From positions 3,083,001 to 3,147,000 of the forward strand of contig NZ_MDGP01000001.1 in assembly GCF_001747095.1 (NCBI RefSeq): a stretch of DNA of 64,000 nt, given 5' to 3'. The position numbers and the translations under genes are program-made. How positions within the stretch are numbered: the stretch's first letter is position 1; the number at the start of each line of letters is the position of its first letter. Source of the stretch: Roseivirga sp. 4D4 (GTDB taxonomy: Bacteria; Bacteroidota; Bacteroidia; Cytophagales; Cyclobacteriaceae). Under the pieces are notes generated by a model. It did not search any database, was not told the DNA's origin, and worked only from the letters and a program-made list of their open reading frames with translations. Of the stretch, positions 54,381 to 64,000 are shown in pieces.

Positions 54381-55520
54381 TTAGCTCAAAATCTGTCGTG
54401 CAATTACCAGTTTCTGAATCTCAGAAGTCCCTTCACCGATCGTGCAAAGTTTCGAATCTCTGTAGTACTTCTCCACTGGATAGTCTTTCGTATACCCATA
54501 ACCTCCAAAAATCTGTACGGCCTCTGTGGCGCACTCTACGGCACATTCAGAGGCATGATACTTGGCCATGGCTGACTCTTTGGTCATTGGCTTTCCTTCA
54601 TTTTTGAGTTGAGCCGCCTGATGAGTCAATAGTGTAGCCGCTTCAATCTTAGTGGCCATATCAGCCAATTTGAAAGAAATTCCCTGAAAATTAAAGATGG
54701 GCTGATTGAATTGCTCTCTTTCTTGGGCATATTTCAATGCCTCGTTAAAAGCGCCTTCCGCGATACCTAAACTAAGGGCGGCAATAGAAATTCTTCCACC
54801 ATCCAATATCTTCATAGCCTGAATAAAGCCCTCACCCTCATTGCCAAGCATGTTCTCAGCAGGAATGCGGCAATCTTCAAAGATCATTTCGGCCGTCTCT
54901 GAAGAACGCATTCCCAATTTATCTTCTTTCTTACCAGCCTTGAATCCTGGCGTGCCCCTTTCCACCACAAAGGCAGTCATTCCATGAGAATCACCGGTTT
55001 CACCTGTCCTAACGATCACTACAGCAACATCTCCCGACTTACCATGTGTAATCCAATTCTTCGTGCCATTAATAACCCAGTGATCACCATCCTTTTTGGC
55101 TGTGGTTCTCATATTTCCAGCATCGGAGCCAGTGTTTGGTTCAGTCAAGCCCCAAGCACCAATCCATTCAGCGGTGGCCAATTTCGGCAGCCACTTCTCC
55201 TTCTGAGCAGCCGAGCCAAATTGTAATATATGACCTGTACAAAGTGAATTATGAGCGGCAACGGATAAACCTATACCGGGGTCTAACTTGGCAACTTCAG
55301 ATACTACCGTGATGTATTCATGATAACCAAAACCAGAGCCTCCATACTCTTGTGGTACCAGAACACCCATTAATCCGAGTTCACCAAACTTTTTGAAAAT
55401 GTGAATCGGAAACTCTTGATCATCATCCCACCGATTTCTATGTGGGGTTATCTCTTTCTCACCGAAATCTCTGATCATATCAGCGATCATTGATTGGTTT
55501 TCATTCATCTCGAAATCCAT
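54381..55520 (-). CDS. Acyl-CoA dehydrogenase
   Basis: A 379-residue FAD enzyme from the ATG at 55520 ([12 protein letters not shown]); an in-frame ATG at 55550 is less natural. Family signatures are seen in [16 protein letters not shown], the GTKNWITHG stretch and the C-terminal [20 protein letters not shown] with EGTSEIQ after it; the catalytic Glu is presumably in the last part. It oxidises acyl-CoA, most likely short-chain or medium-chain, in beta-oxidation or amino-acid breakdown. A palindrome overlaps its promoter. Confidence 0.92.
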   Translation of the reverse strand: MDFEMNENQSMIADMIRDFGEKEITPHRNRWDDDQEFPIHIFKKFGELGLMGVLVPQEYGGSGFGYHEYITVVSEVAKLDPGIGLSVAAHNSLCTGHILQFGSAAQKEKWLPKLATAEWIGAWGLTEPNTGSDAGNMRTTAKKDGDHWVINGTKNWITHGKSGDVAVVIVRTGETGDSHGMTAFVVERGTPGFKAGKKEDKLGMRSSETAEMIFEDCRIPAENMLGNEGEGFIQAMKILDGGRISIAALSLGIAEGAFNEALKYAQEREQFNQPIFNFQGISFKLADMATKIEAATLLTHQAAQLKNEGKPMTKESAMAKYHASECAVECATEAVQIFGGYGYTKDYPVEKYYRDSKLCTIGEGTSEIQKLVIARQILS

Positions 55521-55537
55521 TCCTATTATAGTTTGTC

Positions 55538-55568
55538 GAAAATTAGTCAAATTACTTCTCCAAACAAA
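55538..55568 (-). promoter_or_regulatory. Promoter of the acyl-CoA dehydrogenase gene
   Basis: On the minus strand TTTG (55568-55565) is followed by 19 bases and then TAATTTTC (55545-55538), one mismatch from TAnnTTTG. The -33 element lies inside the palindrome at 55563-55576. Confidence 0.45.
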
Positions 55569-55576
55569 CGTTTGTT
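55563..55576. promoter_or_regulatory. Palindromic operator candidate upstream of acyl-CoA dehydrogenase
   Basis: AACAAACGTTTGTT is a perfect 14-base palindrome. It covers the -33 element of the predicted promoter. A TetR-family regulator, which often controls fatty-acid genes, could bind here, but no such gene is in this window. Confidence 0.5.
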
Positions 55577-55643
55577 AGGTAGAATGGTTAACCTTTAATT
55601 TCCACTGTTCAACTCTTTAAAATAAACAGTCAACGAACACCCG

Positions 55644-55673
55644 TTTCACTTGGAAAGCTTAATTTTAGATTTG
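55644..55673 (+). promoter_or_regulatory. Promoter of rfbB-rfbA
   Basis: TAGATTTG at 55666-55673 is an exact -7 box, with TTTC at 55644-55647 in the -33 place and 18 bases between. The leader would be under 15 bases. Confidence 0.5.
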
Positions 55674-55686
55674 ATAAAAAAGAAAT

Positions 55687-56736
55687 ATGAAGAGCATATT
55701 GATAACTGGAGGGGCTGGGTTTATCGGAAACCATGTGGTAAGGTTGTTGGTCAATAAGTACCCTGAATATCAGATTGTCAACCTCGACAAACTGACCTAT
55801 GCTGGTAACCTAGAAAACCTGGATGACATCGCATCAAGCAAGAATTATACTTTCGTCAAAGGAGATATTTGTGATGCTCATTTCTTAGATAGACTTTTCA
55901 GCCAATACCAATTTGATGGTGTGATTCACCTCGCTGCGGAATCTCATGTCGATCGGTCGATTACTGACCCTCTCGCTTTTGTCAATACCAATGTACTTGG
56001 CACAGTAAACCTATTGAATAGTGCTAAATCGGCATGGGAGAACAACCGTGAAGGCAAGCGGTTTTATCATGTGTCTACAGACGAAGTTTATGGATCTTTG
56101 GGAGCTGAGGGGTTCTTCCTGGAAGATACTCCCTATGATCCTCAATCTCCGTATTCTGCTTCGAAGGCGAGTTCAGATCACTTTGTGAGAGCCTATGCAA
56201 ATACCTATAAGTTGCCCGTGGTTATTTCTAACTGCTCCAATAATTATGGTCCTAACCAGTTTCCAGAAAAGCTTCTCCCCTTGTGTATTCGTAACATAAA
56301 GGAAAACAAACCCCTTCCTATTTATGGCAAAGGCGAGAATATTAGAGATTGGCTATTCGTGGTTGACCATGCCAGGGCAATTGATGATATCTATCATAAA
56401 GGAGAAGTTGGAAGCACTTATAATGTCGGTGGTTTTAATGAATGGAAGAACATCGATATTGTAAAACTACTTTGTGACATCATGGACGGAAAGCTTGGAA
56501 GACCGGAAGGTAAATCCAGAGCACTAATCACCTTTGTCAAGGATCGAGCAGGACATGACATGAGATATGCCATTGATGCGAACAAAATAAAGAATGATCT
56601 AGGCTGGGAGCCGTCCCTCCAATTTGAGGAAGGTCTTGAAAAAACAGTAGATTGGTATCTTGAAAATACGGAATGGCTCGAACATGTAACCTCCGGTTCT
56701 TATCAGGAATATTACGATAAACAGTACAAGGCATGA
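55687..56736 (+). CDS. rfbB: dTDP-glucose 4,6-dehydratase
   Basis: A 349-residue extended [11 protein letters not shown] binds NAD at about residues 7-14. [23 protein letters not shown] and [10 protein letters not shown] (catalytic Tyr and Lys) are the RfbB signatures, with [16 protein letters not shown] following. It makes dTDP-4-keto-6-deoxyglucose. The rfbA ATG overlaps its stop by four bases. Confidence 0.95.
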   Translation: MKSILITGGAGFIGNHVVRLLVNKYPEYQIVNLDKLTYAGNLENLDDIASSKNYTFVKGDICDAHFLDRLFSQYQFDGVIHLAAESHVDRSITDPLAFVNTNVLGTVNLLNSAKSAWENNREGKRFYHVSTDEVYGSLGAEGFFLEDTPYDPQSPYSASKASSDHFVRAYANTYKLPVVISNCSNNYGPNQFPEKLLPLCIRNIKENKPLPIYGKGENIRDWLFVVDHARAIDDIYHKGEVGSTYNVGGFNEWKNIDIVKLLCDIMDGKLGRPEGKSRALITFVKDRAGHDMRYAIDANKIKNDLGWEPSLQFEEGLEKTVDWYLENTEWLEHVTSGSYQEYYDKQYKA

Positions 56737-57596
56737 AAGGAATTATACTAGCAGGAGGATCAGGCACTAGACTTCATCCATTGACCATTGCGATCAGCAA
56801 GCAACTTATGCCTGTATATGATAAGCCGATGATCTACTATCCCCTTTCCATATTAATGCTATCAGGTATTCGTGACATTCTTATCATTTCAACCCCGCAT
56901 GACCTCCCTCTTTTTAAACATTTGTTAGGTGATGGAAGCAGGGTCGGATGTACTTTCAGCTATGCCGAGCAACCCAAACCTGAGGGACTGGCACAAGCCT
57001 TTATTATCGGAGAAGAGTTTATTGGCAATGATAAGGTAGCCCTAGTGCTTGGCGATAACATTTTTTATGGCTCAGGATTACCAAAGCTTCTGCAGAGTAA
57101 TACTGATCCTGATGGAGGGGTTATTTATGCATACAGAGTAAATGATCCCGAACGCTATGGGGTCGTTGACTTTGATGAGAATATGAATGCCCTGTCAATC
57201 GAAGAAAAACCATCAGATCCCAAGTCAAATTGGGCAGTTCCGGGATTATATTTTTACGACAACCAAGTGGTTGAGATTGCTAAAAACCTTAAACCCAGTC
57301 CAAGAGGGGAACTCGAAATAACTGATATCAATAAGGCTTATTTAGAGATGGGCAAGCTAAAAGTCAGTCAAATGGACAGAGGTACAGCATGGTTAGACAC
57401 TGGCACTATTGATTCACTCATACAGGCCGCACAGTTTGTACAAATCTTGGAAGAAAGACAAGGCATTAAAATCTCATGTATTGAGGAAATTGCCTATCGT
57501 ATGAAATACATCTCCAAAGAACAGCTCATTGAAATAGCAGAACCTCTTGAAAAATCTGGGTATGGTAAATACCTAAGAAAATTAATTACAGACTAA
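56733..57596 (+). CDS. rfbA: Glucose-1-phosphate thymidylyltransferase
   Basis: A 287-residue nucleotidyltransferase with [16 protein letters not shown] (residues 3-18), [10 protein letters not shown] (about 106-115) and the [11 protein letters not shown] stretch. It makes dTDP-glucose for rfbB. The set lacks rfbC and rfbD in this window, so the keto product could go to rhamnose elsewhere or to the aminotransferase of the polysaccharide locus. Confidence 0.95.
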   Translation: MKGIILAGGSGTRLHPLTIAISKQLMPVYDKPMIYYPLSILMLSGIRDILIISTPHDLPLFKHLLGDGSRVGCTFSYAEQPKPEGLAQAFIIGEEFIGNDKVALVLGDNIFYGSGLPKLLQSNTDPDGGVIYAYRVNDPERYGVVDFDENMNALSIEEKPSDPKSNWAVPGLYFYDNQVVEIAKNLKPSPRGELEITDINKAYLEMGKLKVSQMDRGTAWLDTGTIDSLIQAAQFVQILEERQGIKISCIEEIAYRMKYISKEQLIEIAEPLEKSGYGKYLRKLITD

Positions 57597-58595
57597 TCAT
57601 TCGTTATAAAGAACACTCATAAGCACTGACGCGACAGCCGAAAGTGTCTCCTTACTTATGTTCTCCATATTGTCGTTTGTTGTGTGCCATGCAGGAGTGA
57701 ATGAACCTGTCTCTTCCCGATAATCAATAATGTCAATCATCGGAATTCTGGCAATATTATTCACATAGACATGGTCATCAATGATGTTGCTAAATCCATT
57801 CTGCTGAATGAACATCGACCCATGCCCTAGTTGACCGGCAATTCCCCATACCTTTTCAAGCGTTCTTCCAGCATTTTCCCTTGACACTGAATCATAGAGG
57901 AAAGTCGCATTTGGGGCACCTACCATGTCTAGCAAAATTCCATAATAAGCTGTATAACCTGACTTGTGCTTGTTTTTACTCCAGTATTGAGACCCTAAGC
58001 ACCACCAAGTATCCTGACCTGCCGGCAACTGCTTACTCCCTTCTTCGAAATGTTCTCCCCAATCTTCACCATCAAATAAGATAATGTCCACACCAACATC
58101 GGGGGCTTCATTCTCACTTAGTAACCTCGCTACTTCTAACAATACGCCAACACCACTTCCACCATCATTAGCTCCATCTATGGCAGCATAGGTGTCTTCA
58201 TCATCACGATCGGCAAAGGGGCGCGTATCCCAATGTGCCGCCAACAAAATTCGCTTCTTCCTTTCCGGGTTGAAAGAAGCGATCACATTCGTAAGTTCTG
58301 CTTTGGTCCCGTCATAGATATATTGAGTGAAATTCTGCATGATGACAGAGGCACCATAACTCTCGAATTTTTCCTTGAACCACTTTGAAGCAGCTTTATG
58401 CGCTTGGGTGTTCGGCACTCTGGGACCAAAATCAACTTGTTTTTGGACAAAGCCATAAACCGAATCTGCATTGACAGATGGAGCTGGTTTTAACTCAACT
58501 TTCGCATTTGAGGTCTTTTGGGAGTTGCCATCACCTCCGCAAGAGAAAACCGCAAGGACGAAAACCACTAAAATTATTGAGTACTTAAAGCGCAT
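57597..58595 (-). CDS. M28-family peptidase lipoprotein (glutaminyl cyclase-like)
   Basis: A 332-residue exported zinc hydrolase. Cys19 at the end of a hydrophobic leader (VFSC) is a lipoprotein signal. Zinc ligands are expected in AAHWDTRP, the DGANDGGSG stretch, DGEDWG and the late AWHTTNDNMENI. The DGEDWGEHF arrangement resembles glutaminyl-peptide cyclotransferases as much as aminopeptidases. It should sit on the periplasmic or outer membrane. It is convergent with rfbA. Confidence 0.87.
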   Translation of the reverse strand: MRFKYSIILVVFVLAVFSCGGDGNSQKTSNAKVELKPAPSVNADSVYGFVQKQVDFGPRVPNTQAHKAASKWFKEKFESYGASVIMQNFTQYIYDGTKAELTNVIASFNPERKKRILLAAHWDTRPFADRDDEDTYAAIDGANDGGSGVGVLLEVARLLSENEAPDVGVDIILFDGEDWGEHFEEGSKQLPAGQDTWWCLGSQYWSKNKHKSGYTAYYGILLDMVGAPNATFLYDSVSRENAGRTLEKVWGIAGQLGHGSMFIQQNGFSNIIDDHVYVNNIARIPMIDIIDYREETGSFTPAWHTTNDNMENISKETLSAVASVLMSVLYNE

Positions 58596-58656
58596 AGGAC
58601 ATAGATCTGACCTAAAAATAAGAGCCTTTTTCCATAAAATAGGAATGACTAACGTA

Positions 58657-58687
58657 TTTGATAAGAAATAAAAATCAACTACTTTTG
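58657..58687 (+). promoter_or_regulatory. Promoter of rimP-nusA-infB operon
   Basis: TTTG at 58657-58660, 19 bases, then TACTTTTG at 58680-58687 match TTTG-N19-TAnnTTTG exactly. The start point would be near 58694, giving a leader of about 55 bases with a strong hairpin. Confidence 0.65.
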
Positions 58688-58710
58688 CAGTACTTATTTG
58701 GAATTACACC

Positions 58711-58740
58711 AGAGGGGACCTTTAAGTCCCCTCTTTCTTT
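58711..58740 (+). terminator. Leader hairpin of rimP operon, attenuator-like
   Basis: A perfect 9-base stem (AGAGGGGAC with GTCCCCTCT, six-base loop) followed by TTTCTTT lies between the promoter and the rimP ATG. No plus-strand gene precedes it, so it does not end another unit; it looks like a control element in the operon leader. Confidence 0.6.
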
Positions 58741-58748
58741 GTACTTAT

Positions 58749-59216
58749 ATGGACATAACATCGGAAATAAGAGCTCTCGCAGAATCCTTTTTAAAGGATG
58801 AGAGCTACTTCATTGTCGATGTAATATCCAAAGGAGTAACTGGAAGAACAAAACATTTGATTTTGCTTGATGGGGACAATGGCGTTACAATTGACGACTG
58901 TGCATCGCTGAGCAGACAAGTGTCCTACCAGATCGAAGAAAGAGACCTAATTCAGGATGCCTTTGTGTTAGAGGTTTCCTCACCTGGTCTGGACCATCCT
59001 TTGGCTTCTGAAAGACAGTTTGCCAAAAATGTGGGCCGTAAACTAAAGATCAGATTAGTCGATGGAACTGTGCTCCAAGGAAAACTAGAAGGTCTTTCCA
59101 AAGAAGCATTGGATATACAAAAAGAGATAACTGAAAAGAAGAAGGTGAAACTTGAAAAGGCATCTATTCCTTTCAATACAATAGAAAAAGCAAACGTGAT
59201 CGTGTCATTTAACTAG
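58749..59216 (+). CDS. rimP: Ribosome maturation factor RimP
   Basis: A 155-residue protein from the ATG at 58749. An in-frame start at 58698 would translate the leader hairpin and is rejected. The N-terminal domain holds DCASLSRQVSYQIEE and the VLEVSSPGLDHPL stretch of the family; an SH3-like C-terminal domain follows. It helps assemble the 30S subunit. nusA begins five bases later. Confidence 0.92.
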   Translation: MDITSEIRALAESFLKDESYFIVDVISKGVTGRTKHLILLDGDNGVTIDDCASLSRQVSYQIEERDLIQDAFVLEVSSPGLDHPLASERQFAKNVGRKLKIRLVDGTVLQGKLEGLSKEALDIQKEITEKKKVKLEKASIPFNTIEKANVIVSFN

Positions 59217-59221
59217 AAAAA

Positions 59222-60466
59222 ATGGACAGTGTAGTATTAATCGAGTCATTTGCAGAGTTTGCAAAAAGCAAGAACGTAGACCGACCTACAATGATTAGGA
59301 TTCTGGAAGATGTTTTCAGAACCATGATCAGAAAGAAATACGAAGTGGACGACAACTTCGACATTGTAATTAATGCCGACAAGGGCGATTTAGAGATCTG
59401 GCGTTTCCGTGAAATCGTTGACGATAACTCTGAAGATATTTGGGATCATGACAAAATCTGTTTGACCGATGCCCGCAAAATTGAGCAGGATTTTGAAATC
59501 GGTGAAGAGGTAGCTGAGGAAATCAAGCTTGTTGATTTTGGTAGAAGAGCAGTTATGACTGCTCGTCAGACATTGATTCAAAGGATCAAGGACCTTGAGA
59601 AAGATATCCTTTACCAGAAGTATAAGGATCTTGTGGGTGAGATAATTTCTGCTGAGGTATATCAAATCCTAAGTCGTGAAGTCCTTTTGGTAGACAATGA
59701 AGGAAATGAACTTTCTATTCCTAGAAATGAGCAAATCTCTAAGGATAGATTTAGAAAAGGTGAGTCTGTGAGAGCTATAGTTGACCGTGTTGATATGGTT
59801 AACGGTAGTCCGAAAATTATTCTATCCAGAACTTCAGGCCAATTCCTTGAGAGACTATTCGAAAGTGAAGTTCCTGAAGTATTTGATGGACTCATCACCA
59901 TTAAGAAGGTAGTTCGTGAACCTGGTGAAAGAGCAAAGGTGGCTGTTGAGTCATACGATGACAGAATCGATCCAGTAGGTGCTTGTGTTGGTATGAAAGG
60001 CTCAAGAATCCACAGTATAGTTCGTGAGTTGCAGAACGAGAATATCGATGTTATCAACTTTACTGATAACATGGAGCTATACATCTCAAGAGCGCTTAGT
60101 CCAGCCAAAATTTCAAGTATGAAAATTTTGGATGACGATGGACGCGTATCGGTTTACTTAAAACCGGATCAAGTTTCATTGGCGATCGGTAAAGGTGGAC
60201 AGAATATTAAGCTGGCGTCTAAATTGGTTGGACTAGAAATCGATGTATTCAGAGAACTATCAGAATACGAAGAGGAAGATGTCGATTTGGATGAATTTGC
60301 AGATGAAATTGATAGCTGGATCATCGATGAACTTAAGCGTATCGGTCTTGATACTGCGAAAAGCGTATTGATGCTAGCCCAAGAAGATATCGTTAGAAGA
60401 ACTGAACTAGAAGAAGAAACTGTAAAGTTCTTGTTTGAAATCCTGAAAAAGGAATTCGAGAAATAA
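59222..60466 (+). CDS. nusA: Transcription termination/antitermination factor NusA
   Basis: A 414-residue protein. The N-terminal polymerase-binding domain (about 1-125), an S1 domain (about 135-200), two KH domains (GACVGMKGSRIHSIVREL and SLAIGKGGQNIKLASKL) and a short acidic C-terminal region are all visible. It affects pausing and termination. It is co-transcribed with rimP and infB. Confidence 0.95.
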   Translation: MDSVVLIESFAEFAKSKNVDRPTMIRILEDVFRTMIRKKYEVDDNFDIVINADKGDLEIWRFREIVDDNSEDIWDHDKICLTDARKIEQDFEIGEEVAEEIKLVDFGRRAVMTARQTLIQRIKDLEKDILYQKYKDLVGEIISAEVYQILSREVLLVDNEGNELSIPRNEQISKDRFRKGESVRAIVDRVDMVNGSPKIILSRTSGQFLERLFESEVPEVFDGLITIKKVVREPGERAKVAVESYDDRIDPVGACVGMKGSRIHSIVRELQNENIDVINFTDNMELYISRALSPAKISSMKILDDDGRVSVYLKPDQVSLAIGKGGQNIKLASKLVGLEIDVFRELSEYEEEDVDLDEFADEIDSWIIDELKRIGLDTAKSVLMLAQEDIVRRTELEEETVKFLFEILKKEFEK

Positions 60467-60505
60467 TAGATTTTATTAAAACCTGAAAAAAAGGGATATT
60501 TGAGT

Positions 60506-63253
60506 ATGTCAGAAGAAAAAATGATGAGACTGAGCCAGGTTTCAAGAAAGCTTAACGTGGGTAGAAATACCATCGTGGACTTTCTGTCAGCCAAAGGCCA
60601 CTCAGTCGACAGCAGCCCCAATGCAAAAATCAATGGTGAGCAATATGATTTGCTTGCTAAGGAGTTTGCTGCGTCTGCCTCTGAAAAAGAGGAAGCGTCT
60701 CATCTTACTATTGGCACCAAACATGTTGAAGAGTTGGCACCGATTACTTCGAGCGCTCCTCCGGCTGAGGAACCTAAAACAGAAGTAACTCCGGCTCCAG
60801 CAACTCCAAAGGAAGAGCCTTCACCTGTTGAGCCAAAAGTAGAAGCTCCTAAACCTGAAGAACCAAAGGCTGAAGTCGAAGAGACTCCAGCTGTGGAAGA
60901 AAAGCCTGTAGAGGAAGCACCGGTAAAAACTGAAGAGCCTGCTGAAGAAAAGTCTGGTCTTAAAATCTTAGGAAAGATTGACCTTGATAAGGGTAAGAAA
61001 AAAGCAGCTCCAGAACCTAAGGCAGAAGAGAAACCTGCCGAACCAGAGAAAAAAGCAGTAGAAAAGCCTACTGAAGAGGCTGCTACGCCTGAGAAGGTGA
61101 TAGAAGCCAAAGCAGATTCTCTTAGAGGTCTTAAGGTTGTAGGTAAAATCAAATTGCCCGATCCTCCAAAGAAGACCAAACCTGAAGAAAAGAAGAAGCA
61201 GGAGGGAGACTCTAAAAGACCAAGAAAACGTATTCAATCTAAGTTTGAACGCGCCAACAAAGGGGCCGGTCAAGGCGGAGGTGGTCAGCAAAGAGGTGGC
61301 CAGCGCGGTGGTTCGAATAAGAGCAGAGTCCCTAAAGAAGAGCTTACTGACAAGCAGATTCAGGAACAAATTAAAGAAACACTTGCTCGTCTAAGTGGTG
61401 GCGGTAAAGGTGGAGGCAAGAGCCGTTCTAAATACAGAAAAGAAAAACGTTCTGCAGCGGCTGAAGCGGCTGAAGAAAAAATGCTTCAGGAGCAGGAAGA
61501 AAGCAAAACGCTTAAGGTTACTGAGTTTATCTCAGCGAGTGACTTGGCGAGTTTGATGGATGTTTCTGTCAACGATGTGATTTCTACCTGTATGTCTTTA
61601 GGCATGTTTGTCTCTATTAATCAGAGGCTTGATGCAGAGGCCATCACCATTATATCAGATGAGTTCGGCTATGACGTTCAGTTTACTTCTGCCGATGAGG
61701 AGGTTGACGTAATAGAAGAAGAAGATCAGGAAGAAGATCTACTGGACAGAGCACCAATTGTTACTATCATGGGTCACGTTGACCATGGTAAAACATCACT
61801 TCTGGATTATATCCGCGATGCGAATGTGACGGCTGGTGAGGCTGGAGGAATTACTCAGCACATTGGTGCTTATGATGTAATGACTAAGGACAACAAGAAA
61901 ATTGCATTCCTTGATACTCCTGGTCACGAAGCGTTTACAGCAATGCGTGCTCGTGGTGCCAAAATTACCGATGTGGTAATCATTGTGGTAGCTGCTGATG
62001 ATAATGTGATGCCTCAAACAAAAGAGGCGATCAATCATGCGCAGGTTGCTGAAGTGCCAATTGTAATTGCGATTAACAAAATTGATAAACCAAACGCCAA
62101 CTCTGATAAGATCAAAGAAGAGCTTTCGCAAATGAATATCCTTGTGGAAGATTGGGGTGGCAAGTATCAATGCCAGGAAGTTTCTGCCAAGACAGGACAA
62201 GGCATCGATGAGTTGTTAGAAAAAGTATTGCTCGAAGCTGAACTTCTAGAGCTTAAGGCAAATCCAGATAAAAATGCTGTCGGAACAGTAATTGAAGCCT
62301 CTCTAGATAAAGGAAGAGGTTATCTATCTACCGTTATGGTCCAGGGTGGAACCATGAAGATTGGAGATGTTGTATTAGCAGGATCCCATTTCGGAAAGGT
62401 AAAAGCCATGTACGATCATAGAGGAAACAGACTTGAAAAAGTCGGTCCAGCTACCCCGGTTCAAATGCTTGGATTGGATGGTGCCCCTCAAGCAGGTGAT
62501 CGTTTCAATGTCATGGATACCGATCGAGAGGCAAGAGAAATTGCTACCAAACGTGAGCAAATTCTTCGCGAGCAAAGCGTTCGTACCAAGAAGCACATTA
62601 CGCTTGACGAAATTGGTAGACGACTTGCTGTTGGAAACTTTAAGGAGCTTAACGTTATCGTTAAAGGTGATGTGGATGGTTCTGTAGAGGCACTAAGTGA
62701 TTCATTATTGAAGCTTTCCACTGAAGAAGTTCAGGTGAATATCATTCACAAAGCAGTGGGTCAGATTTCAGAGTCTGATGTATTGCTTGCTACAGCCTCA
62801 GATGCAATTATCATTGGTTTCCAGGTTAGACCTTCAGGTGGAGCAAGAAAAATTGCCGAGACTGAAGAGATCGAAATCAGACTATATTCTATCATCTACG
62901 ATGCGATTAATGAGCTGAAGGATGCTATGGAAGGTCTACTCGAGCCGACTGAGAAAGAAGTTATCACGGGTAACATTGAAGTACGTGAAGTCTTCAAGAT
63001 TTCTAAAGTTGGAACTGTAGCTGGATGTTACGTAACTGATGGTTTTGTGAAGCGAAACAATCAAATTCGATTGATCAGAGATGGTATCGTGGCCTACACT
63101 GGAGACATCGGTCAGTTGAAGCGATTCAAAGATGATGTAAACGAAGTTAAATCAGGCTACGAATGTGGTCTGAGTATTAAGAACTTCAACGATATCAAAA
63201 TTGGTGACGTAATCGAAGGATTCGAAATTCAGGAAGTGAAACGAACTTTATAA
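60506..63253 (+). CDS. infB: Translation initiation factor IF-2
   Basis: A 915-residue GTPase from the ATG at 60506 (a TTG at 60500 is in frame). The IF2_N motif opens with [22 protein letters not shown] long Glu/Pro/Lys-rich linker (about 75-230) and a Gly/Arg/Gln-rich patch (about 250-275) follow. The GTP-binding core has GHVDHGKTS near residue 426, DTPGHE and NKIDKPNAN, and then domains II-IV. It brings fMet-tRNA to the ribosome. A terminator follows the stop. Confidence 0.95.
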   Translation: MSEEKMMRLSQVSRKLNVGRNTIVDFLSAKGHSVDSSPNAKINGEQYDLLAKEFAASASEKEEASHLTIGTKHVEELAPITSSAPPAEEPKTEVTPAPATPKEEPSPVEPKVEAPKPEEPKAEVEETPAVEEKPVEEAPVKTEEPAEEKSGLKILGKIDLDKGKKKAAPEPKAEEKPAEPEKKAVEKPTEEAATPEKVIEAKADSLRGLKVVGKIKLPDPPKKTKPEEKKKQEGDSKRPRKRIQSKFERANKGAGQGGGGQQRGGQRGGSNKSRVPKEELTDKQIQEQIKETLARLSGGGKGGGKSRSKYRKEKRSAAAEAAEEKMLQEQEESKTLKVTEFISASDLASLMDVSVNDVISTCMSLGMFVSINQRLDAEAITIISDEFGYDVQFTSADEEVDVIEEEDQEEDLLDRAPIVTIMGHVDHGKTSLLDYIRDANVTAGEAGGITQHIGAYDVMTKDNKKIAFLDTPGHEAFTAMRARGAKITDVVIIVVAADDNVMPQTKEAINHAQVAEVPIVIAINKIDKPNANSDKIKEELSQMNILVEDWGGKYQCQEVSAKTGQGIDELLEKVLLEAELLELKANPDKNAVGTVIEASLDKGRGYLSTVMVQGGTMKIGDVVLAGSHFGKVKAMYDHRGNRLEKVGPATPVQMLGLDGAPQAGDRFNVMDTDREAREIATKREQILREQSVRTKKHITLDEIGRRLAVGNFKELNVIVKGDVDGSVEALSDSLLKLSTEEVQVNIIHKAVGQISESDVLLATASDAIIIGFQVRPSGGARKIAETEEIEIRLYSIIYDAINELKDAMEGLLEPTEKEVITGNIEVREVFKISKVGTVAGCYVTDGFVKRNNQIRLIRDGIVAYTGDIGQLKRFKDDVNEVKSGYECGLSIKNFNDIKIGDVIEGFEIQEVKRTL

Positions 63254-63273
63254 AAGTTCTAAATCGATATATT

Positions 63274-63304
63274 AAACCCTGACTCATTGAGTCGGGGTTT
63301 TTTT
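63274..63304 (+). terminator. Terminator of rimP-nusA-infB
   Basis: A 12-base stem (AAACCCTGACTC with GAGTCGGGGTTT, one G-T pair, loop ATT) is followed by a run of T. It lies about 20 bases after the infB stop and just ahead of a small membrane-protein gene. Confidence 0.88.
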
Positions 63305-63475
63305 ATGGACAATCTATTACTCTATATCATCGGATTAAATACCCTCGTACTGATTTTGGGATTAATAAGCCCATGGCGAGCCCTTTGGTGGATGAGTAAG
63401 CAGAATCGTCTTTTGGTTCTTAAATACTATGGAAGTATGCTAATTCTCTTGCTCTGTATCTACCTTCTCGCATAA
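63305..63475 (+). CDS. Small two-helix membrane protein, unknown
   Basis: A 56-residue frame from the ATG at 63305, directly after the T run of the infB terminator. It has a hydrophobic helix (about 3-21), a basic/tryptophan loop (SPWRALWWMSKQNR) and a second helix (about 36-55). The layout and codon use look like a real protein. Expression would depend on read-through of the terminator or an unseen promoter. The 3' end overlaps the convergent methyltransferase gene by 36 bases. Confidence 0.5.
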   Translation: MDNLLLYIIGLNTLVLILGLISPWRALWWMSKQNRLLVLKYYGSMLILLLCIYLLA

Positions 63476-64000
63476 CAGAAGACGTTTTCCTGTCAAATCT
63501 GTTGTACCAAAAAGATACAAGTCTCCACCTTCCTTCAAACCACTCTTCTTCCGAATTTGCGCCACGGTCATCGGAAAATTCCTTACCGTGATGTTTGCCT
63601 TCATTGTCGGAAAGTAACGTTTGAGCACCTTTCTATTTAATGAGATACTATCAACTACTTTAAAAGCCCTTCCTGGAAAATCACTCACTTGTTCTGGTGA
63701 CGTATAGAGATGAGAATTTGCGTGAAGCTTACTCAGGCCATACCGGGTACCGACACTCTTAAATGCCCCTGCCTTGAGAATTGAAGTATTGGGTTCATAT
63801 AGATATGATTCCACTTCTGCTTGACCGATCACCTCACGTTCTTCTTCGTCAAAAGTGAATTGGAAACTTTCGTTACCCTTGCTCCTAAGGTTAATGCAGT
63901 GAATCTTTGGTTCATCAGTTGCCTCTTTATTCAATATGAAAACTAACTCTTTCACCTCATTCGATACCGACACAACATGAACCTCTTCTACACAGCCCAA
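63440..64000 (-). CDS. THUMP-like-domain class I methyltransferase, C-terminal part
   Basis: The frame is open at the window edge, so only the last 186 residues are present; the real start lies beyond base 64000. Segments such as SYLYEPNTSILKAGAFKSVG, KLHANSHLYTS and FPGRAFKV, and the ending with VRNFPMTVAQIRKKSGLKEGG, match the THUMP-like C-terminal domain found after a SAM-binding domain in Bacteroidota and Actinobacteria. The target nucleic acid is not known. The catalytic domain is not in view. Confidence 0.75.
   Translation of the reverse strand: MGCVEEVHVVSVSNEVKELVFILNKEATDEPKIHCINLRSKGNESFQFTFDEEEREVIGQAEVESYLYEPNTSILKAGAFKSVGTRYGLSKLHANSHLYTSPEQVSDFPGRAFKVVDSISLNRKVLKRYFPTMKANITVRNFPMTVAQIRKKSGLKEGGDLYLFGTTDLTGKRLLLCEKVDTEQEN

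Noticed and set aside
59662..60633. Two long minus-strand frames opposite nusA and the start of infB
   Set aside because: Both are Ser/Leu-rich shadows of well-supported coding regions.
60700..61179. A 159-codon open frame on the minus strand opposite the infB linker, rich in Ser, Gly and Ala
   Set aside because: It is the complement of the Glu/Pro/Lys-rich repeats of IF-2; low-complexity coding strands often leave the other strand open. No domain and no start context.
1..64000. tRNA or rRNA genes, CRISPR arrays, insertion sequences
   Set aside because: The gaps between genes are short, and none showed a cloverleaf-like block, direct repeats with spacers, or transposase-like frames with terminal inverted repeats.

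Overview
The window looks like chromosomal DNA from a member of the Bacteroidota, most likely a marine Cytophagales-type bacterium. The genus is inference; no database was searched. Supporting signs are the AT-rich codon use, type IX secretion (T9SS) proteins PorZ and PorG, an UpxY-type antiterminator, promoters of the TTTG-N19-TAnnTTTG kind, a strong Shine-Dalgarno on rpsU, zinc-free thymidine kinase and a Bacteroidota-style ccm cluster. There are no rRNA or tRNA genes, insertion sequences, phage genes or CRISPR arrays that I could see. No gap between genes exceeds 300 bases; the longest are about 679-874, 11579-11768, 55521-55686 and 58596-58748.

Region 1 (1-16774, all minus strand) is a surface-polysaccharide locus. 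Read in its own direction it opens with a UDP-HexNAc 6-dehydrogenase, a 4-epimerase-type SDR, and the WbpD, WbpB and WbpE steps that make 2,3-diamino-uronic acid nucleotides. A winged-helix regulator with a perfect palindrome over its promoter follows, then an UpxY antiterminator, a large SLBB export protein, a Wzz-like chain-length protein, a second SDR, a second DegT aminotransferase, a methyltransferase, an AsnB-type amidotransferase, a formyltransferase and the start of a GT-C-like membrane protein cut by the window edge.

Region 2 (16860-32610, plus strand) holds cytochrome c maturation genes (ccmB, ccmC, a ccmD-like gene, ccmE of the CxxxY type, ccmF), a class V aminotransferase with a Tat-like leader, a DUF2520 protein, a CDGSH protein, a UbiA prenyltransferase, purN, purH and the rod-shape operon mreB-mreC-mreD-mrdA-mrdB.

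Region 3 (32611-40603) is mixed: a conserved unknown, a ferredoxin, tdk, porZ, recO, a 2OG-Fe(II) oxygenase, a chromate transporter and an LD-carboxypeptidase. Region 4 (40665-49217, minus strand) is an envelope operon: yqeY, cvpA, pabA-like, CBS protein, nadK, porG, uppS, bamA and two ompH/skp genes, closed by a clear terminator.

Region 5 (49285-64000) has pdxJ, a hydrolase, an RsmI-family methyltransferase and metK; then rpsU-xerC-hpf facing them across a shared terminator; an acyl-CoA dehydrogenase; rfbB-rfbA; a lipoprotein peptidase; the rimP-nusA-infB operon with a leader hairpin; a small membrane protein; and the C-terminal part of a THUMP-like methyltransferase.

The most interesting theme is the joint presence of a Wbp-type diamino-uronic acid pathway, an AsnB/WbpS-like amidotransferase and T9SS components. 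By analogy with Porphyromonas gingivalis, this could supply the sugar that joins T9SS cargo to surface polysaccharide.
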